Source: Pseudomonas botevensis
GTDB taxonomy: Bacteria > Pseudomonadota > Gammaproteobacteria > Pseudomonadales > Pseudomonadaceae
Assembly (NCBI RefSeq): GCF_019145475.1
Contig: NZ_JAHTKI010000009.1
Coordinates: 124,001 to 188,000, forward strand
Length of the DNA: 64,000 nt
Direction: 5' to 3'
Part shown: positions 43,846-53,055 of the stretch, piece by piece
How positions within the stretch are numbered: the first letter of the stretch is position 1
Layout of the letters: each line of letters begins with the position of its first letter
Program-made: the position numbers and the translations under genes
Notes under the pieces: generated by a model
Databases searched by the model: none
What the model saw: the letters and a program-made list of their open reading frames with translations, nothing else
What the model was told of the DNA's origin: nothing

Positions 43846-44995
43846 AAACCTTCAATACCTTCCCGCCAATCGCCACCGCCACCAGCAGCACGGCCATCAA
43901 TCCGAAGGCGAAGCTCAGGCTGCTGGCGTGTGCGACAAAGCCGATCACCGCCGGCCCTGCCAGAATTCCCGCATAACCCAACGTCGTGATCGCCGGCACC
44001 GCGATGCTTTCCGGCATCACCGTCTGCTTGCCTACCGCCGTGTACAGCACCGGCACGATGTTCGAACACCCGGCGCCGACCAGGGCATAACCGAACAGCG
44101 CGGCTTGCCAGCTCGGGGCGAAGGTGGCCAGGAACAAACCGGCTGCCGCCGTCAGTCCGCCAAACAGAATGATCCGCGTGGCGCCCAGACGCCGGACGAT
44201 GCGGTCACCCATCAAACGTCCTGCGGTCATGGTCAGGGCAAACGCTGCGTAACCCAGCCCGGCGTATGCGGTATCGATGTCGCGCTCCTCGGTGAGGAAC
44301 ACCGCGCTCCAGTCCAGCGCCGCGCCTTCGGTGAGGAACACGATGAAGCACATGCCGCCGATGAACAGGACGATCCCGTGGGGCACCGCGAACGCCGGTC
44401 CCGAGCTTTCGCTGCCGTAAGGCAACATGTGCGGCACCGCTTTGAACAGCGCGGCGATCAGCAGCGCGATCACCACCAGCATCGCCGCCAGGGGCGACAG
44501 GCCGAGGCCGAGCAGGGCACTGACGCCCGCCGCGCCGACAATCCCGCCGAGGCTGAACAAGCCGTGGAAGCCCGACATCATGTTCTTGCCGCTGGCGCGC
44601 TCGACGATCACCGCTTGCAGGTTGACCGTCGAATCCACCGTGCCCAGCCCGGCGCCGAACATGAACAGCGTGGCGATCAACGCCGGGATCGACGACACCG
44701 TCGCCAGCAGCGGCAGCGCCGCGCAGATCAGCAAGGTGCCACCGGTCGCCACCCGCCGACAGCCGAAGCGCGTGGCGAGAATCCCCGCCAGCGGCATCGC
44801 CAGAATCGAGCCGACACCCAGGCACAACAGCAGCAGACCCAACATCCCTTCATCGAGCCCGGCCCGCGCCTTGGCATACGGCACCAAGGGCGCCCACGCG
44901 GCGATGCCGAGCCCGGCGATGAAGAAGGCGATGCGCGTGGACATCTGTTGCAGGCGTCCGGGAATGAACGTGTCTTGGGGGTTGAGGCTGGTCAT
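43844..44995 (-). CDS. MFS transporter
   Basis: This 383-residue integral membrane protein has about twelve helices and the MFS pattern: GILATRFGCRRVATGG after helix 2 and LMGDRIVRRLGATRIILFGG in the second half. It resembles the group of sugar/drug permeases of the YbjJ/FucP type. The ATG at 44995 has AAGGA 5 nt upstream. It is convergent with fecA and divergent from the DapF-like gene. Substrate unknown. Confidence 0.88.
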   Translation of the reverse strand: MTSLNPQDTFIPGRLQQMSTRIAFFIAGLGIAAWAPLVPYAKARAGLDEGMLGLLLLCLGVGSILAMPLAGILATRFGCRRVATGGTLLICAALPLLATVSSIPALIATLFMFGAGLGTVDSTVNLQAVIVERASGKNMMSGFHGLFSLGGIVGAAGVSALLGLGLSPLAAMLVVIALLIAALFKAVPHMLPYGSESSGPAFAVPHGIVLFIGGMCFIVFLTEGAALDWSAVFLTEERDIDTAYAGLGYAAFALTMTAGRLMGDRIVRRLGATRIILFGGLTAAAGLFLATFAPSWQAALFGYALVGAGCSNIVPVLYTAVGKQTVMPESIAVPAITTLGYAGILAGPAVIGFVAHASSLSFAFGLMAVLLVAVAIGGKVLKV

Positions 44996-45151
44996 ATCGA
45001 TCCTTGGCAAAAAACATCGCGTCCCCGAAGGACAGTGATCGCGCGTCGAGGTTCGATCGGGCGGTCAGGTCATCGGGGGCGGACGGACATCCTTGCACAG
45101 CCGACTCGTTGAGTCAGTCACCGTGTGTAACGGATGGCCCGACCGACCGAC

Positions 45152-45178
45152 CGTCTTCGCGAGCAAGCCCGCTCCCAC
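45152..45178. repeat. Single REP element
   Basis: CGTCTTCGCGAGCAAGCCCG followed by CTCCCACG is the right half of a REP element. The left partner is missing, so it is a REP singlet or decayed REPIN, in the gap between the MFS and DapF-like genes. Confidence 0.75.
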
Positions 45179-45234
45179 GCTGGAGTGTGTTGCCGTAGAG
45201 TGGTGCGCTATCGATATTCACGGAAGGGCGGTTC

Positions 45235-46224
45235 ATGACGCAGTTCTACGATGCACGGGGCAATCTCTACGGGGTGGTTTCGCCGCAGGTGTTACGCGAA
45301 GCAGGGATTGATTTGCCCGTCAGCGCCGCCGAGTGTGCAGCATTGCGGCAGGCCTGGAGCCTGGCCGCCGTGGCTCACTGCTGCGACTGGCCCGAGGGGC
45401 AGCAGCCCGTGGGGGCCAAGGACCATCGCAGCGATGGTTTGCTGGTCGGCCCGTTTCAGTCATCGCCGCCGTTCGATGTGCTGATCGTCAACACCGATGG
45501 CACGCTCGCCGAGCGCAGCGGCAACGGTCTGACGATCTTTTCCCAGGCGCTGCTTGAGCAAGGGCTGATGCCGCACGAGGGCGCGTTGTTGCAGGTGCAT
45601 CACGACAAGGCTGACGCGCTGTCGCCGGTGGCGACTTCGGTCAAACCGGCGCAGGTCGCGGATGTGCAGGGTTTTTGGCTCGACCTCGGCCAACCCGGTT
45701 TCGGCCCGGAGGCTGTCGGTGCGCACAACGTTGCAACGGTAACGCTGGAGAATCGCCAGGTGAGCCGCGTCCAGCCATTGGCGCAACTCGACGCGGCCTG
45801 GGGCCACAGCCAATTCGTGCGCATCGGCAATCCCCATTGCGTCACGCTGGTGAGTGACGTCGCCGCGCTGCCGAGCAATGAGCAAATGCGCACAGCGGCG
45901 CTGAGCGAGGGCCTGACCCGGATCGCCTACGCCATGCCGACGGGCAGCGGCCAGCCGTGTCCGGCCGGGGTCAACCTGCAATGGGCCATGCGCGAAGCCC
46001 TTCAACGCATCGTCGCGCGGGTGTTCGAGCGCGGCGAAGGGCCGACGGCGTCATCCGGCACCAGCGCCAGCGCGGTGGCGTGCGCGGCCTGGCGGGTCGG
46101 TTGGGTGGCCGCCGGAGAGGTGCACGTGGTGATGCCCGGCGGGACGGCGCCGATTCTGCTGGAAGAGTCGGAGGGGCAACTGGTGCGCGTCAGACTGTTC
46201 GGTACGGCGCGGTTGATTGGCTGA
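45235..46224 (+). CDS. DapF-fold epimerase-like protein with both catalytic Cys replaced by Ser
   Basis: This 329-residue protein has the diaminopimelate epimerase fold. The two active-site regions align clearly: NTDGTLAERSGNGLTIF (DapF: ...CGNG) and GEGPTASSGTSASA (DapF: GAGxTxACGTGACA). In both, the catalytic Cys is Ser here (Ser95 and Ser274). True DapF needs both thiols, so this protein probably does not racemise by the usual two-base thiol mechanism; a dehydratase-type or binding role is possible. It is not in a lysine operon; codA follows convergently and an MFS gene lies on the other side. Confidence 0.8.
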   Translation: MTQFYDARGNLYGVVSPQVLREAGIDLPVSAAECAALRQAWSLAAVAHCCDWPEGQQPVGAKDHRSDGLLVGPFQSSPPFDVLIVNTDGTLAERSGNGLTIFSQALLEQGLMPHEGALLQVHHDKADALSPVATSVKPAQVADVQGFWLDLGQPGFGPEAVGAHNVATVTLENRQVSRVQPLAQLDAAWGHSQFVRIGNPHCVTLVSDVAALPSNEQMRTAALSEGLTRIAYAMPTGSGQPCPAGVNLQWAMREALQRIVARVFERGEGPTASSGTSASAVACAAWRVGWVAAGEVHVVMPGGTAPILLEESEGQLVRVRLFGTARLIG

Positions 46225-46247
46225 GGCCTACAATCGCGACACATCAA

Positions 46248-47495
46248 TCAGATCTGCGCACCACTGAACTCCACCACCGGCATCTGCCGTTTCATCAGCA
46301 TCTTGCCCGCGCGGATCGAATACAGCGGCAGGCCCTGGCTGCGGATCACTTCGTAATCGCTGTCCGCCGACAGGATCAGCAGGTTCGCCGGGCGCCCCTG
46401 TTCCAGCCCGTAACGCTCACCCAGGTGCAGGGCCTTGGCGCTGTTGTCGGTCACCAGATCCAGCGCACTTTGCAGGTTGCGATAACCGAGCATGTGGCAG
46501 ATGTGCAACCCGGCCTCAAGCACCCGCAGGATGTTGCCATTGCCCAGCGGATACCACGGATCGACGATCGAGTCCTGGCCGAAACACACGTTCATGCCGG
46601 CTTCGAGCAACTCGTTGACCCGGGTCACGCCCCGGCGTTTCGGGAAGTTGTCGAAGCGCCCCTGCAGGTGAATGCTTTCGGTCGGGCAGGAGACAAAACT
46701 GATCCCCGAATGGCGGAGCAGGCGGAACAGCTTGGCGCAGTAGGCGTTGTCGTAGGAACCCATCGCCGTGGTGTGACTGGCGGTGACAAGGGCGCCCATG
46801 TCGCGGCTGCGCGCCTCTTCGGCCAGCACTTCGAGGAAGCGTGAATGCGGGTCGTCGGTTTCGTCGCAATGCACGTCCACCAGGCAACCGGTGCGTTCGG
46901 CCAGGTCCATCAGGAACTTCACCGAACTGACGCCCTGATCGCGGGTGTACTCGAAATGCGGAATGCCGCCAACCACGTCCGCGCCCATGCGAATGGCTTC
47001 TTCCATCAGCTCGCGGCCGTTGCGGAACGACTCGATGCCTTCCTGGGGAAACGCGACGATTTGCAGGTCGATCAGGTGCCGGGTTTCTTCGCGCACTTCG
47101 AGCATGGCCTTGAGCGCGGTGAGTTGCGGGTCGGTGACGTCGACGTGGGTGCGTACATGCTGGATGCCGTGGGCGGCCAGCGCCTGAATGGTCTTCTTGG
47201 CGCGGGTCTTGGTGTCTTCTTCGGTGATGGTGACCTTGCGTTCGCCCCAGCATTCGATGCCCTCGAACAGGGTGCCGCTCATGTTCCAGCGCGGCTCGCC
47301 GGCGGTCAGGGTGGCGTCGAGGTGGATGTGCGGTTCGACGAAGGGCGGCACCACCAGATTGCCGCCGGCATCGAGGTCGTCGGGGCCGAGGGTCGGGGCT
47401 TCGGTCTGACGCGCGATGCTGCGGATCAGGCCATCCTCGAGGTGCAATTCGTGCAAACCGTCCTGGTTGCGCAATCGGGCGTTGATGATGTGCAT
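46248..47495 (-). CDS. codA: Cytosine deaminase
   Basis: This 415-residue enzyme converts cytosine to uracil and ammonia. The amidohydrolase metal site is visible as PHIHLDATLT, HCDETDD (with catalytic Glu) and the Asp in GQDSIVDPWYPLG; IECWGERK and PHFEYTRDQGV also match E. coli CodA. It is preceded on the same strand by codB (13-nt gap), so the two form a cytosine salvage operon. Confidence 0.95.
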   Translation of the reverse strand: MHIINARLRNQDGLHELHLEDGLIRSIARQTEAPTLGPDDLDAGGNLVVPPFVEPHIHLDATLTAGEPRWNMSGTLFEGIECWGERKVTITEEDTKTRAKKTIQALAAHGIQHVRTHVDVTDPQLTALKAMLEVREETRHLIDLQIVAFPQEGIESFRNGRELMEEAIRMGADVVGGIPHFEYTRDQGVSSVKFLMDLAERTGCLVDVHCDETDDPHSRFLEVLAEEARSRDMGALVTASHTTAMGSYDNAYCAKLFRLLRHSGISFVSCPTESIHLQGRFDNFPKRRGVTRVNELLEAGMNVCFGQDSIVDPWYPLGNGNILRVLEAGLHICHMLGYRNLQSALDLVTDNSAKALHLGERYGLEQGRPANLLILSADSDYEVIRSQGLPLYSIRAGKMLMKRQMPVVEFSGAQI

Positions 47496-47508
47496 CAGGC
47501 GAATCCTT

Positions 47509-48780
47509 TTATAGATCTTGTAGAGGGGCGGCCGCGTTGCGGGCGCCGAGCAGGCCGGTCACTGCGATATACGTTAACGCGGCAACGGCGATGCCGACCA
47601 GCGGCGCGACCCACGGCGAGCCGAACGCAGCGACGGTTCCCGCCGCGTAAGCCGCCAGCCCCGGCCAGTTGAATGCGGGTAACCGTGCGTCGGCCAGACG
47701 CGGATAACGCCCGCGCCAGCGGAAGAAAAAGTCCGCCATGATCACGCCGCCAATCGGCGGGATTACCGTGCCGAGCAGGATCAGATAAGGCACCAGCATG
47801 TCGTACATGCCCAGCAGCGCGAGCGCCGTGCCGATCACGGCACCCGCCAGGGTCACGGTCTTGCGGTGACCGGTACGCAGCAGGTTGCAGCCGGCGACGG
47901 CGAAGTTGTAGATGGTGTTGTCCTGGGTGCTCCAGATGTTCAGTAACAGCATCGCCATCGCCGCCATGGCGAAGCCCTGTAACAGCAGCACTTCAACCAC
48001 ATCGGGTTGTTGGTAGACGATTGCTCCATAGGCGCCGATCAGCACCATCAGGCCGTTGCCGATGAAAAAACCGATCAGGCTGGCCAGTACCGCGACCCGC
48101 GCCGAACGGGAAAAACGCGTCCAGTTGGTGGCCTGGGTCGCACCGCTGACGAAGGTGCCGAACACCAGCGTGATGGCGGTCGACCAGTCCAGCGAACCCG
48201 TCGGTACGACGCTGAGCAAACCGTCGAGGCCACCGACTTTCACGGTCGCCACCCACATCGACAGCATCAGCAGCAACATCATCGCTGGCACCGCGATGTA
48301 CGACAGAATTTCCAGTCCGCGATAACCAACATACGCCGTGGCGCAGAACACCAGGCCGAACAGCACCATCAGCCCCAGTACCGTGGCTTCATTCAGATCG
48401 AAATACTTGCCCAGCACCACCGCCGCCGTCGCGGTGCCCCAGGCGTACCAGCCGATCTGGGTGAACCCGAGGATCAGGTCGCTGAGCTTGCTCCCCACTT
48501 CACCGAAACAAAAGCGCCCCATCAGCACCGAATTCAGCCCGCTCTTGAAGGCGATGTAACCCAGGCCTGCGGCGTACACGCCGAGCAGCAGGTTGCCGAT
48601 GACGATGACGGCGAGCATCTCGCCGAAGTTGAATGCCACGCCCAGCTTGCCGCCGGCAAACATGGTCGCGGTGAAGAAGGTGAAGCCCAGCAGCACCATG
48701 GCCGTGGAGGCCAGACCTTTACGCGCGTGCATCGGCACTTCACTGAGGGGGTAATCGTTACCGGGATCGTTTTGCGTCAT
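47509..48780 (-). CDS. codB: Cytosine permease
   Basis: This 423-residue membrane protein belongs to the NCS1 nucleobase permease family, with about twelve helices and the segments MLAVIVIGNLLLGVYAAGLG, GYRGLEILSYIAVPAM and TNWTRFSRSARVAVLAS. It imports cytosine for codA. The ATG at 48780 has AAGGAACG upstream; a longer frame upstream is ignored. Typical codBA order. Confidence 0.93.
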   Translation of the reverse strand: MTQNDPGNDYPLSEVPMHARKGLASTAMVLLGFTFFTATMFAGGKLGVAFNFGEMLAVIVIGNLLLGVYAAGLGYIAFKSGLNSVLMGRFCFGEVGSKLSDLILGFTQIGWYAWGTATAAVVLGKYFDLNEATVLGLMVLFGLVFCATAYVGYRGLEILSYIAVPAMMLLLMLSMWVATVKVGGLDGLLSVVPTGSLDWSTAITLVFGTFVSGATQATNWTRFSRSARVAVLASLIGFFIGNGLMVLIGAYGAIVYQQPDVVEVLLLQGFAMAAMAMLLLNIWSTQDNTIYNFAVAGCNLLRTGHRKTVTLAGAVIGTALALLGMYDMLVPYLILLGTVIPPIGGVIMADFFFRWRGRYPRLADARLPAFNWPGLAAYAAGTVAAFGSPWVAPLVGIAVAALTYIAVTGLLGARNAAAPLQDL

Positions 48781-48922
48781 GGGGCGTTCCTTGCTGGAAG
48801 GGGGAGGACGCGAAGAGGTTGCAGCGGTCGTGCCAGTCACGGATTGACGGGATTATGTATAGACGAGGTGGCGGATTTGGCGCGAAAGCGGTGCGCCTGC
48901 ACACACCCAGGCACAATGTGGG

Positions 48923-48977
<55 letters not shown>

Positions 48978-49067
48978 TGGCTGGCGATGGCGTTGTGTCA
49001 TACAACACAAATGCTGGATGTGCCGGCCCTGTCGCCAGCAGGCTGTCTCCCGCGGGTCATTTTGGGG

Positions 49068-49880
49068 TCAGAGGAACCGCAGCAGGGCGGCGACGATGGC
49101 CTCGGGTGCATCTTCCTGCACCAGATGCCCGGCATTCGGGATCGGGTGAAATTGCGATGCGGGAATCATCTTGTGCAACTCGCGTCCTCGCTCAATGGGA
49201 ATCCACTGATCGTCCTCGCCCCAGAGAATCTGCACCGGGCAGCGGATCGTCGGGTACAGCGGCTGCACTTGCCGCGTGTAGCGCTGATCCATCTGCGCAA
49301 TCTGCCGGTAGAACGCCGCTTGCCCCGGATCGCCCAGCCACGGCTGCACATAGGGCGTCAGTTCATCATCGGGAATATTCCGGTGAATGGCCCCGCGAAT
49401 GTAGGTCGGCACGATGGCGCGCTGGATGTAATCCGGCAGGCCGCTGAACGCCGCTTCATGCTCGCGCACGTGCTGCACGAACGGCGAACCCCAGGGCGTC
49501 AGCGCAACCGGATTGATCAGAGTGAGGCTGCGGTAATCCTTGCCGTTGAGCAGATGGGTGCGCAGGACGGTGGCGCCACCGAAGTCGTGGGCAACCACAT
49601 CCGGGCGTTGCAGGCCCCAGTGCTCCAGCAACTGCGCGAGCAAATCGTTTTGCACACCGAGGGAGACATCGGCGTCCGGTTGCTCGGATTGTCCGTAGCC
49701 CAGCAGGTCGAAGTAATGCACCCGATGGGTGGCGAAAAAATGCGGCGCAATGCGGTGCCACACATAGGAAGAGAAGGGCGTGCCGTGCACGAACACCAGT
49801 GGCGGGCCGTCGCCGCGCACCCCGTGGCGAATCTGTCGCCCGTTGAAATCAAAGACCTGATCCAGCAGCCAGTCCGTCAT
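49068..49880 (-). CDS. Alpha/beta hydrolase with Asp nucleophile (dehalogenase/epoxide hydrolase-like)
   Basis: This 270-residue enzyme has an alpha/beta-hydrolase fold with an Asp, not Ser, at the nucleophile elbow: VVAHDFGGATVLR. The oxyanion motif HGTPFSSYVW, the acid in ILWGEDDQWIP and the His in NAGHLVQEDAP complete the triad. This places it with haloalkane/haloacetate dehalogenases and epoxide hydrolases. True haloalkane dehalogenases usually have Trp after the Asp; here it is Phe. The ATG at 49880 follows AGAGGA. Monocistronic. Confidence 0.85.
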   Translation of the reverse strand: MTDWLLDQVFDFNGRQIRHGVRGDGPPLVFVHGTPFSSYVWHRIAPHFFATHRVHYFDLLGYGQSEQPDADVSLGVQNDLLAQLLEHWGLQRPDVVAHDFGGATVLRTHLLNGKDYRSLTLINPVALTPWGSPFVQHVREHEAAFSGLPDYIQRAIVPTYIRGAIHRNIPDDELTPYVQPWLGDPGQAAFYRQIAQMDQRYTRQVQPLYPTIRCPVQILWGEDDQWIPIERGRELHKMIPASQFHPIPNAGHLVQEDAPEAIVAALLRFL

Positions 49881-49923
49881 GGGCCTGTCCTCTTGGCGGG
49901 TTCGAACCAAAAAGCATAGGCGT

Positions 49924-49947
49924 AAAAAAACAGCCTCGGGGGCTGTT
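49924..49947 (-). terminator. Intrinsic terminator downstream of queD (minus strand)
   Basis: AACAGCC (49929-49935) pairs with GGCTGTT (49941-49947); on the minus strand a T-run follows. It lies after the REPIN downstream of queD. Confidence 0.75.
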
Positions 49948-49977
49948 CAATCAAACACTGAGGCGCCTTCTATCCCG

Positions 49978-50048
49978 GTGGGAGTGAGCGTGCTCGCGAA
50001 GGCGCCGTGTCATGGCGCAGCGCTTTCGCGAGCAAGCTCGCTCCCACA
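49978..50048. repeat. REPIN (paired REP elements)
   Basis: GTGGGAGTGAGCGTGCTCGC on the left and CTTTCGCGAGCAAGCTCGCT with CCCAC on the right form an inverted pair around a short spacer, downstream of queD. Confidence 0.9.
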
Positions 50049-50073
50049 GGGTGTTCAGGGACGTCTGGACGGG

Positions 50074-50430
50074 TTACTCGCCGCGATAGATGCAACCGCT
50101 GGTGCAGGTTTCGTGAATGCGGATCGCGCTCAGTTCCGGCAGCAGGGGCTTCAATTCATTCCAGATGAATTTGGCCAGCACTTCGCTGGTCGGGTTCTCA
50201 AGGCCCGGAATGTCGTTCAGGTAGTTGTGGTCCAGGCGCTCGTACAGCGGTTTGAAAATCGCCTTGATCTCGGAGAAGTCACGAATCCAGCCAGTGTGCG
50301 GATCGAGGTCGCCGCTCAGGTGAATCGCCACCTTGAACGAGTGACCGTGCAGGCGCCCGCACTTGTGGCCGTCCGGTACGTGGGGCAGGCGATGGGCGGA
50401 TTCGAAAGTAAATTCCTTGAAGATTTCCAC
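50074..50430 (-). CDS. queD: 6-carboxytetrahydropterin synthase
   Basis: This 118-residue enzyme makes 6-carboxy-tetrahydropterin in queuosine biosynthesis. The zinc histidines lie in [11 protein letters not shown] and RLHGHSFKV, the catalytic Cys in [11 protein letters not shown], and the C-terminal acid pair in [15 protein letters not shown]. Length matches QueD of Pseudomonas. It is monocistronic, with a REPIN and a terminator downstream. Confidence 0.95.
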   Translation of the reverse strand: MEIFKEFTFESAHRLPHVPDGHKCGRLHGHSFKVAIHLSGDLDPHTGWIRDFSEIKAIFKPLYERLDHNYLNDIPGLENPTSEVLAKFIWNELKPLLPELSAIRIHETCTSGCIYRGE

Positions 50431-50525
50431 AGTATTTTCGGCTCTGTTCAGATGGCGTTCGCCGCAGCGATTCGGGCAGGCGGCGAGTTTACCAGCTTGT
50501 CTGCGGCGATGCGGGAAAACACTGA

Positions 50526-51605
50526 CTAAAGGGTCAGCAAGCGCTCGGCGAGGCGACCGTTGGCGCTCAGTTCGAGAAACTCGTCGCCCAGGCGTCGGCT
50601 TTCGTCCATCGCCGCGCGCCAGTATTTCTGGCGGCTCGGCGCATCGCCCATGAAACGCTTGAAGTCGTTACGGTCGGGCAGTTTGCCGTAGGGCAGGCGC
50701 GCCAGGTATTCCCTGGAGGGGGCGAGCAGCAGCACGTCCTGCAAACGCTCCACCGATGCCCGGCGCCACGGCAGGGTCTTGTCGAACCAGCCGGGGATCA
50801 CCCGGTCGGTGAAGTGCGGATAAAGCACGATGCCGTCGCCGCTGTAGGGCAGGTCGAGGTGATAGTCCAGCAGACCGCCATCGCGGAAGGTGCCGGCACC
50901 GGCGCCCGGCAGGTCGCGCACGCCTTCCATGACCATCGGGATCGATCCCGAGGCCAGCAACGCCTGGCGCAGGTTGCCGGTGTCGAGGGCGATGAAGCGC
51001 GACGGAAAGTCATTCAGCGCATTGACCGGTGGCGCCAGGCGCGGGTCGTGGATGATCAGCCGTTCGAAGTGCCGTGACAGCCGCGAGCGGCCGCGCAGGT
51101 TGTCGGCGATCACCGAGCCCAGCGCCAGGCCAAGCCGGCCGCGATGATCGTCGGCCAGGCCGCCGTGGCTTTTGACCACCATGATGTTCAGGCGGTAATG
51201 GGCGTTGTCCAGCAGGACCGCGTCGCGGCCGTCGAGCAAGTCGTCGAGCATGCGCTGCGAACTGCGGCTGACTTCGCTGATGGTCACGCCTTTGTTGAAA
51301 TTCTGCTCTGTGTACAGATGACCGAGGCGGCGGATGCCTTCGGCGGCGTCCGGCAGGCAGGCGCTGGCGAAGCGCCAGGAACCCACCGAGGCGCCGATCA
51401 GCGAGCGTTCCCGTGGCGCGCTCGGCAGCCATTCACCGAACAGCGCCAGGTCCAGCCCCTGGATCCCCAGCGCCTTCGGCCCGCCGGCGGCGCCGGGCAG
51501 GGTGCCGACGTCGGCGGCGTTCAGGCCCTGGGCACGGATGCGCGCCATGGCTCGTGGGCCGGCCTTGAGGGTGAGGGCGGGGAACTTGATGTGGATGGCG
51601 GTCAT
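50526..51605 (-). CDS. Patatin-like phospholipase-family protein
   Basis: This 359-residue protein has patatin signatures: a Gly-rich segment [13 protein letters not shown], the nucleophile motif GASVGSWR (GxSxG) and the catalytic dyad Asp in [11 protein letters not shown] (DGG). It would be a cytoplasmic lipase or acyl hydrolase. No signal peptide is seen. The ATG at 51605 has a weak ribosome binding site. Genomic neighbours give no hint of substrate. Confidence 0.85.
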   Translation of the reverse strand: MTAIHIKFPALTLKAGPRAMARIRAQGLNAADVGTLPGAAGGPKALGIQGLDLALFGEWLPSAPRERSLIGASVGSWRFASACLPDAAEGIRRLGHLYTEQNFNKGVTISEVSRSSQRMLDDLLDGRDAVLLDNAHYRLNIMVVKSHGGLADDHRGRLGLALGSVIADNLRGRSRLSRHFERLIIHDPRLAPPVNALNDFPSRFIALDTGNLRQALLASGSIPMVMEGVRDLPGAGAGTFRDGGLLDYHLDLPYSGDGIVLYPHFTDRVIPGWFDKTLPWRRASVERLQDVLLLAPSREYLARLPYGKLPDRNDFKRFMGDAPSRQKYWRAAMDESRRLGDEFLELSANGRLAERLLTL

Positions 51606-51763
51606 ACCGGTCTCGATCGTTGGCAAGCGGGGGATTATAGATCCACGCCCTCTCCTGTGGGAGCGAGCGTGTTGTCATGACCAATGATGGCCATTCAGTT
51701 TCAGTTAAGTTCAGCCCGTTAAGGTGCCGGCCGTAGCGACACATAAAAATACGGAGACACCCC

Positions 51764-52072
51764 ATGAAATCCCTGACTGCCCTGTCCATCGCCTCGATCA
51801 TCGGTCTGACCGCCAGCCTCGCTCACGCCCGTGATCTTGGCCCCGACGAAGCCCTGCGCCTGCGCGACGCTGGTACTATCCAGTCTTTCGAGCAGCTCAA
51901 TGCCACGGCGCTGGCCCGGCATCCGGGTGCGACGATCACCGACACCGAGCTGGAAGAGAAGTACGGCAAGTACCTCTACCAGATTGATCTGCGCGATCGT
52001 CAGGGTGTCGAGTGGGATCTGGAATTGGACGCGGTCAGCGGGCAGGTGCTCAAGGATCATCAGGATACGTAA
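51764..52072 (+). CDS. PepSY-domain periplasmic protein
   Basis: This 102-residue exported protein has a signal peptide (MKSLTALSIASIIGLTASLA) and a PepSY-like domain (DEALRLRDAGTIQSFEQLN, then YLYQIDLRDRQGVEWDLELD). It is the first of two such genes directly before a two-component system. In P. aeruginosa small PepSY proteins precede the BqsR/BqsS pair in the same order, as I recall. It probably modulates the sensor in the periplasm. Confidence 0.88.
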   Translation: MKSLTALSIASIIGLTASLAHARDLGPDEALRLRDAGTIQSFEQLNATALARHPGATITDTELEEKYGKYLYQIDLRDRQGVEWDLELDAVSGQVLKDHQDT

Positions 52073-52383
52073 TGAAGGTTAATGCTCGCGCCTGCAGTCG
52101 GACTGCGTTGGCGCTTCTGTTTTTCTGCTCGCTGGTGGCGGCGCGCGACCTGGATCAGGACGAGGCTCTGCGTCTGCGTCAGCAGGGTGCGATTCTGCCG
52201 CTTGAGCAACTGCTCAAACAGGCGCTGGACCGCTATCCCGGCGCCAAACTGCTGGAGGCGGAGCTGGAAGAAAAGCACGACGTCTACATTTATGAGGTCG
52301 AGCTGCTGACGGTCGAAGGCGTGGTGCGCGAACTCGATCTGGAGGCCGCCACCGGCCGTTTACTCAAAGACAAGGAAGATTGA
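52072..52383 (+). CDS. PepSY-domain protein, second copy
   Basis: This 103-residue protein is a paralogue of the preceding gene: signal peptide with ALALLFFCSLVAA, then DQDEALRLRQQGAILPLEQL and the PepSY strand VYIYEVELLTVEGVVRELDL. Its ATG overlaps the stop of the first copy (TAATG), so translation is coupled. Followed 3 nt later by the response regulator gene. Confidence 0.88.
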   Translation: MKVNARACSRTALALLFFCSLVAARDLDQDEALRLRQQGAILPLEQLLKQALDRYPGAKLLEAELEEKHDVYIYEVELLTVEGVVRELDLEAATGRLLKDKED

Positions 52384-52386
52384 CCG

Positions 52387-53055
52387 ATGCGTTTGCTTCT
52401 GGTGGAAGACCACGTGCCGCTGGCCGACGAACTGATGGCCGGCCTGCAGCGTCAGGGTTACGCGGTGGACTGGCTGGCGGACGGGCGCGATGCGGTCTAT
52501 CAGGGCAGCAGCGAGCCTTATGACCTGATCGTCCTCGACCTCGGCCTGCCCGGTGTGCCGGGGCTGGAGGTATTGGCGCAATGGCGCGCCGCCGGGTTGG
52601 CGACGCCGGTGCTGATTCTCACCGCGCGCGACTCCTGGGCCGAGCGCATCGAAGGCCTGAAGGCCGGTGCCGACGACTACCTGACCAAACCTTTTCACCC
52701 GGAAGAACTGCACCTGCGGATTCAGTCGCTGTTGCGTCGCTCCAAGGGCCAGGCCAATCAACCGACGCTCAAGGCTGCCGGTCTGCATCTGGATGAGGGG
52801 CGCCAGTGCGTCGTTCGCGACGGCGCGGACATTCAACTGACCGCCGCCGAATTCCGCCTGTTGCGCTATTTCATGCTGCACCCGGAACAGATCCTGTCGA
52901 AAAGTCACCTCGCCGAACACCTCTACGACGGTGAGACCGAGCGCGACTCCAACGTACTCGAAGTCCACGTCAATCACCTGCGCCGCAAGCTCGGGCGCAG
53001 CGTGATCGAAACCCGTCGGGGCCAGGGTTACCGGTTCGGCGGGCAGGCTTCGTGA
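52387..53055 (+). CDS. OmpR-family response regulator (BqsR/CarR-like)
   Basis: This 222-residue regulator has a receiver domain (acidic [13 protein letters not shown], phospho-Asp in [10 protein letters not shown], Lys in [13 protein letters not shown]) and a C-terminal winged helix ([16 protein letters not shown], then [16 protein letters not shown]). Order and neighbours fit P. aeruginosa BqsR (PA2657). The sensor gene overlaps its end by 4 nt. Confidence 0.9.
   Translation: MRLLLVEDHVPLADELMAGLQRQGYAVDWLADGRDAVYQGSSEPYDLIVLDLGLPGVPGLEVLAQWRAAGLATPVLILTARDSWAERIEGLKAGADDYLTKPFHPEELHLRIQSLLRRSKGQANQPTLKAAGLHLDEGRQCVVRDGADIQLTAAEFRLLRYFMLHPEQILSKSHLAEHLYDGETERDSNVLEVHVNHLRRKLGRSVIETRRGQGYRFGGQAS

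Noticed and set aside
43928..45112. Plus-strand frame opposite the MFS gene
   Set aside because: Arg/His/Gln-rich shadow, no ribosome binding site.
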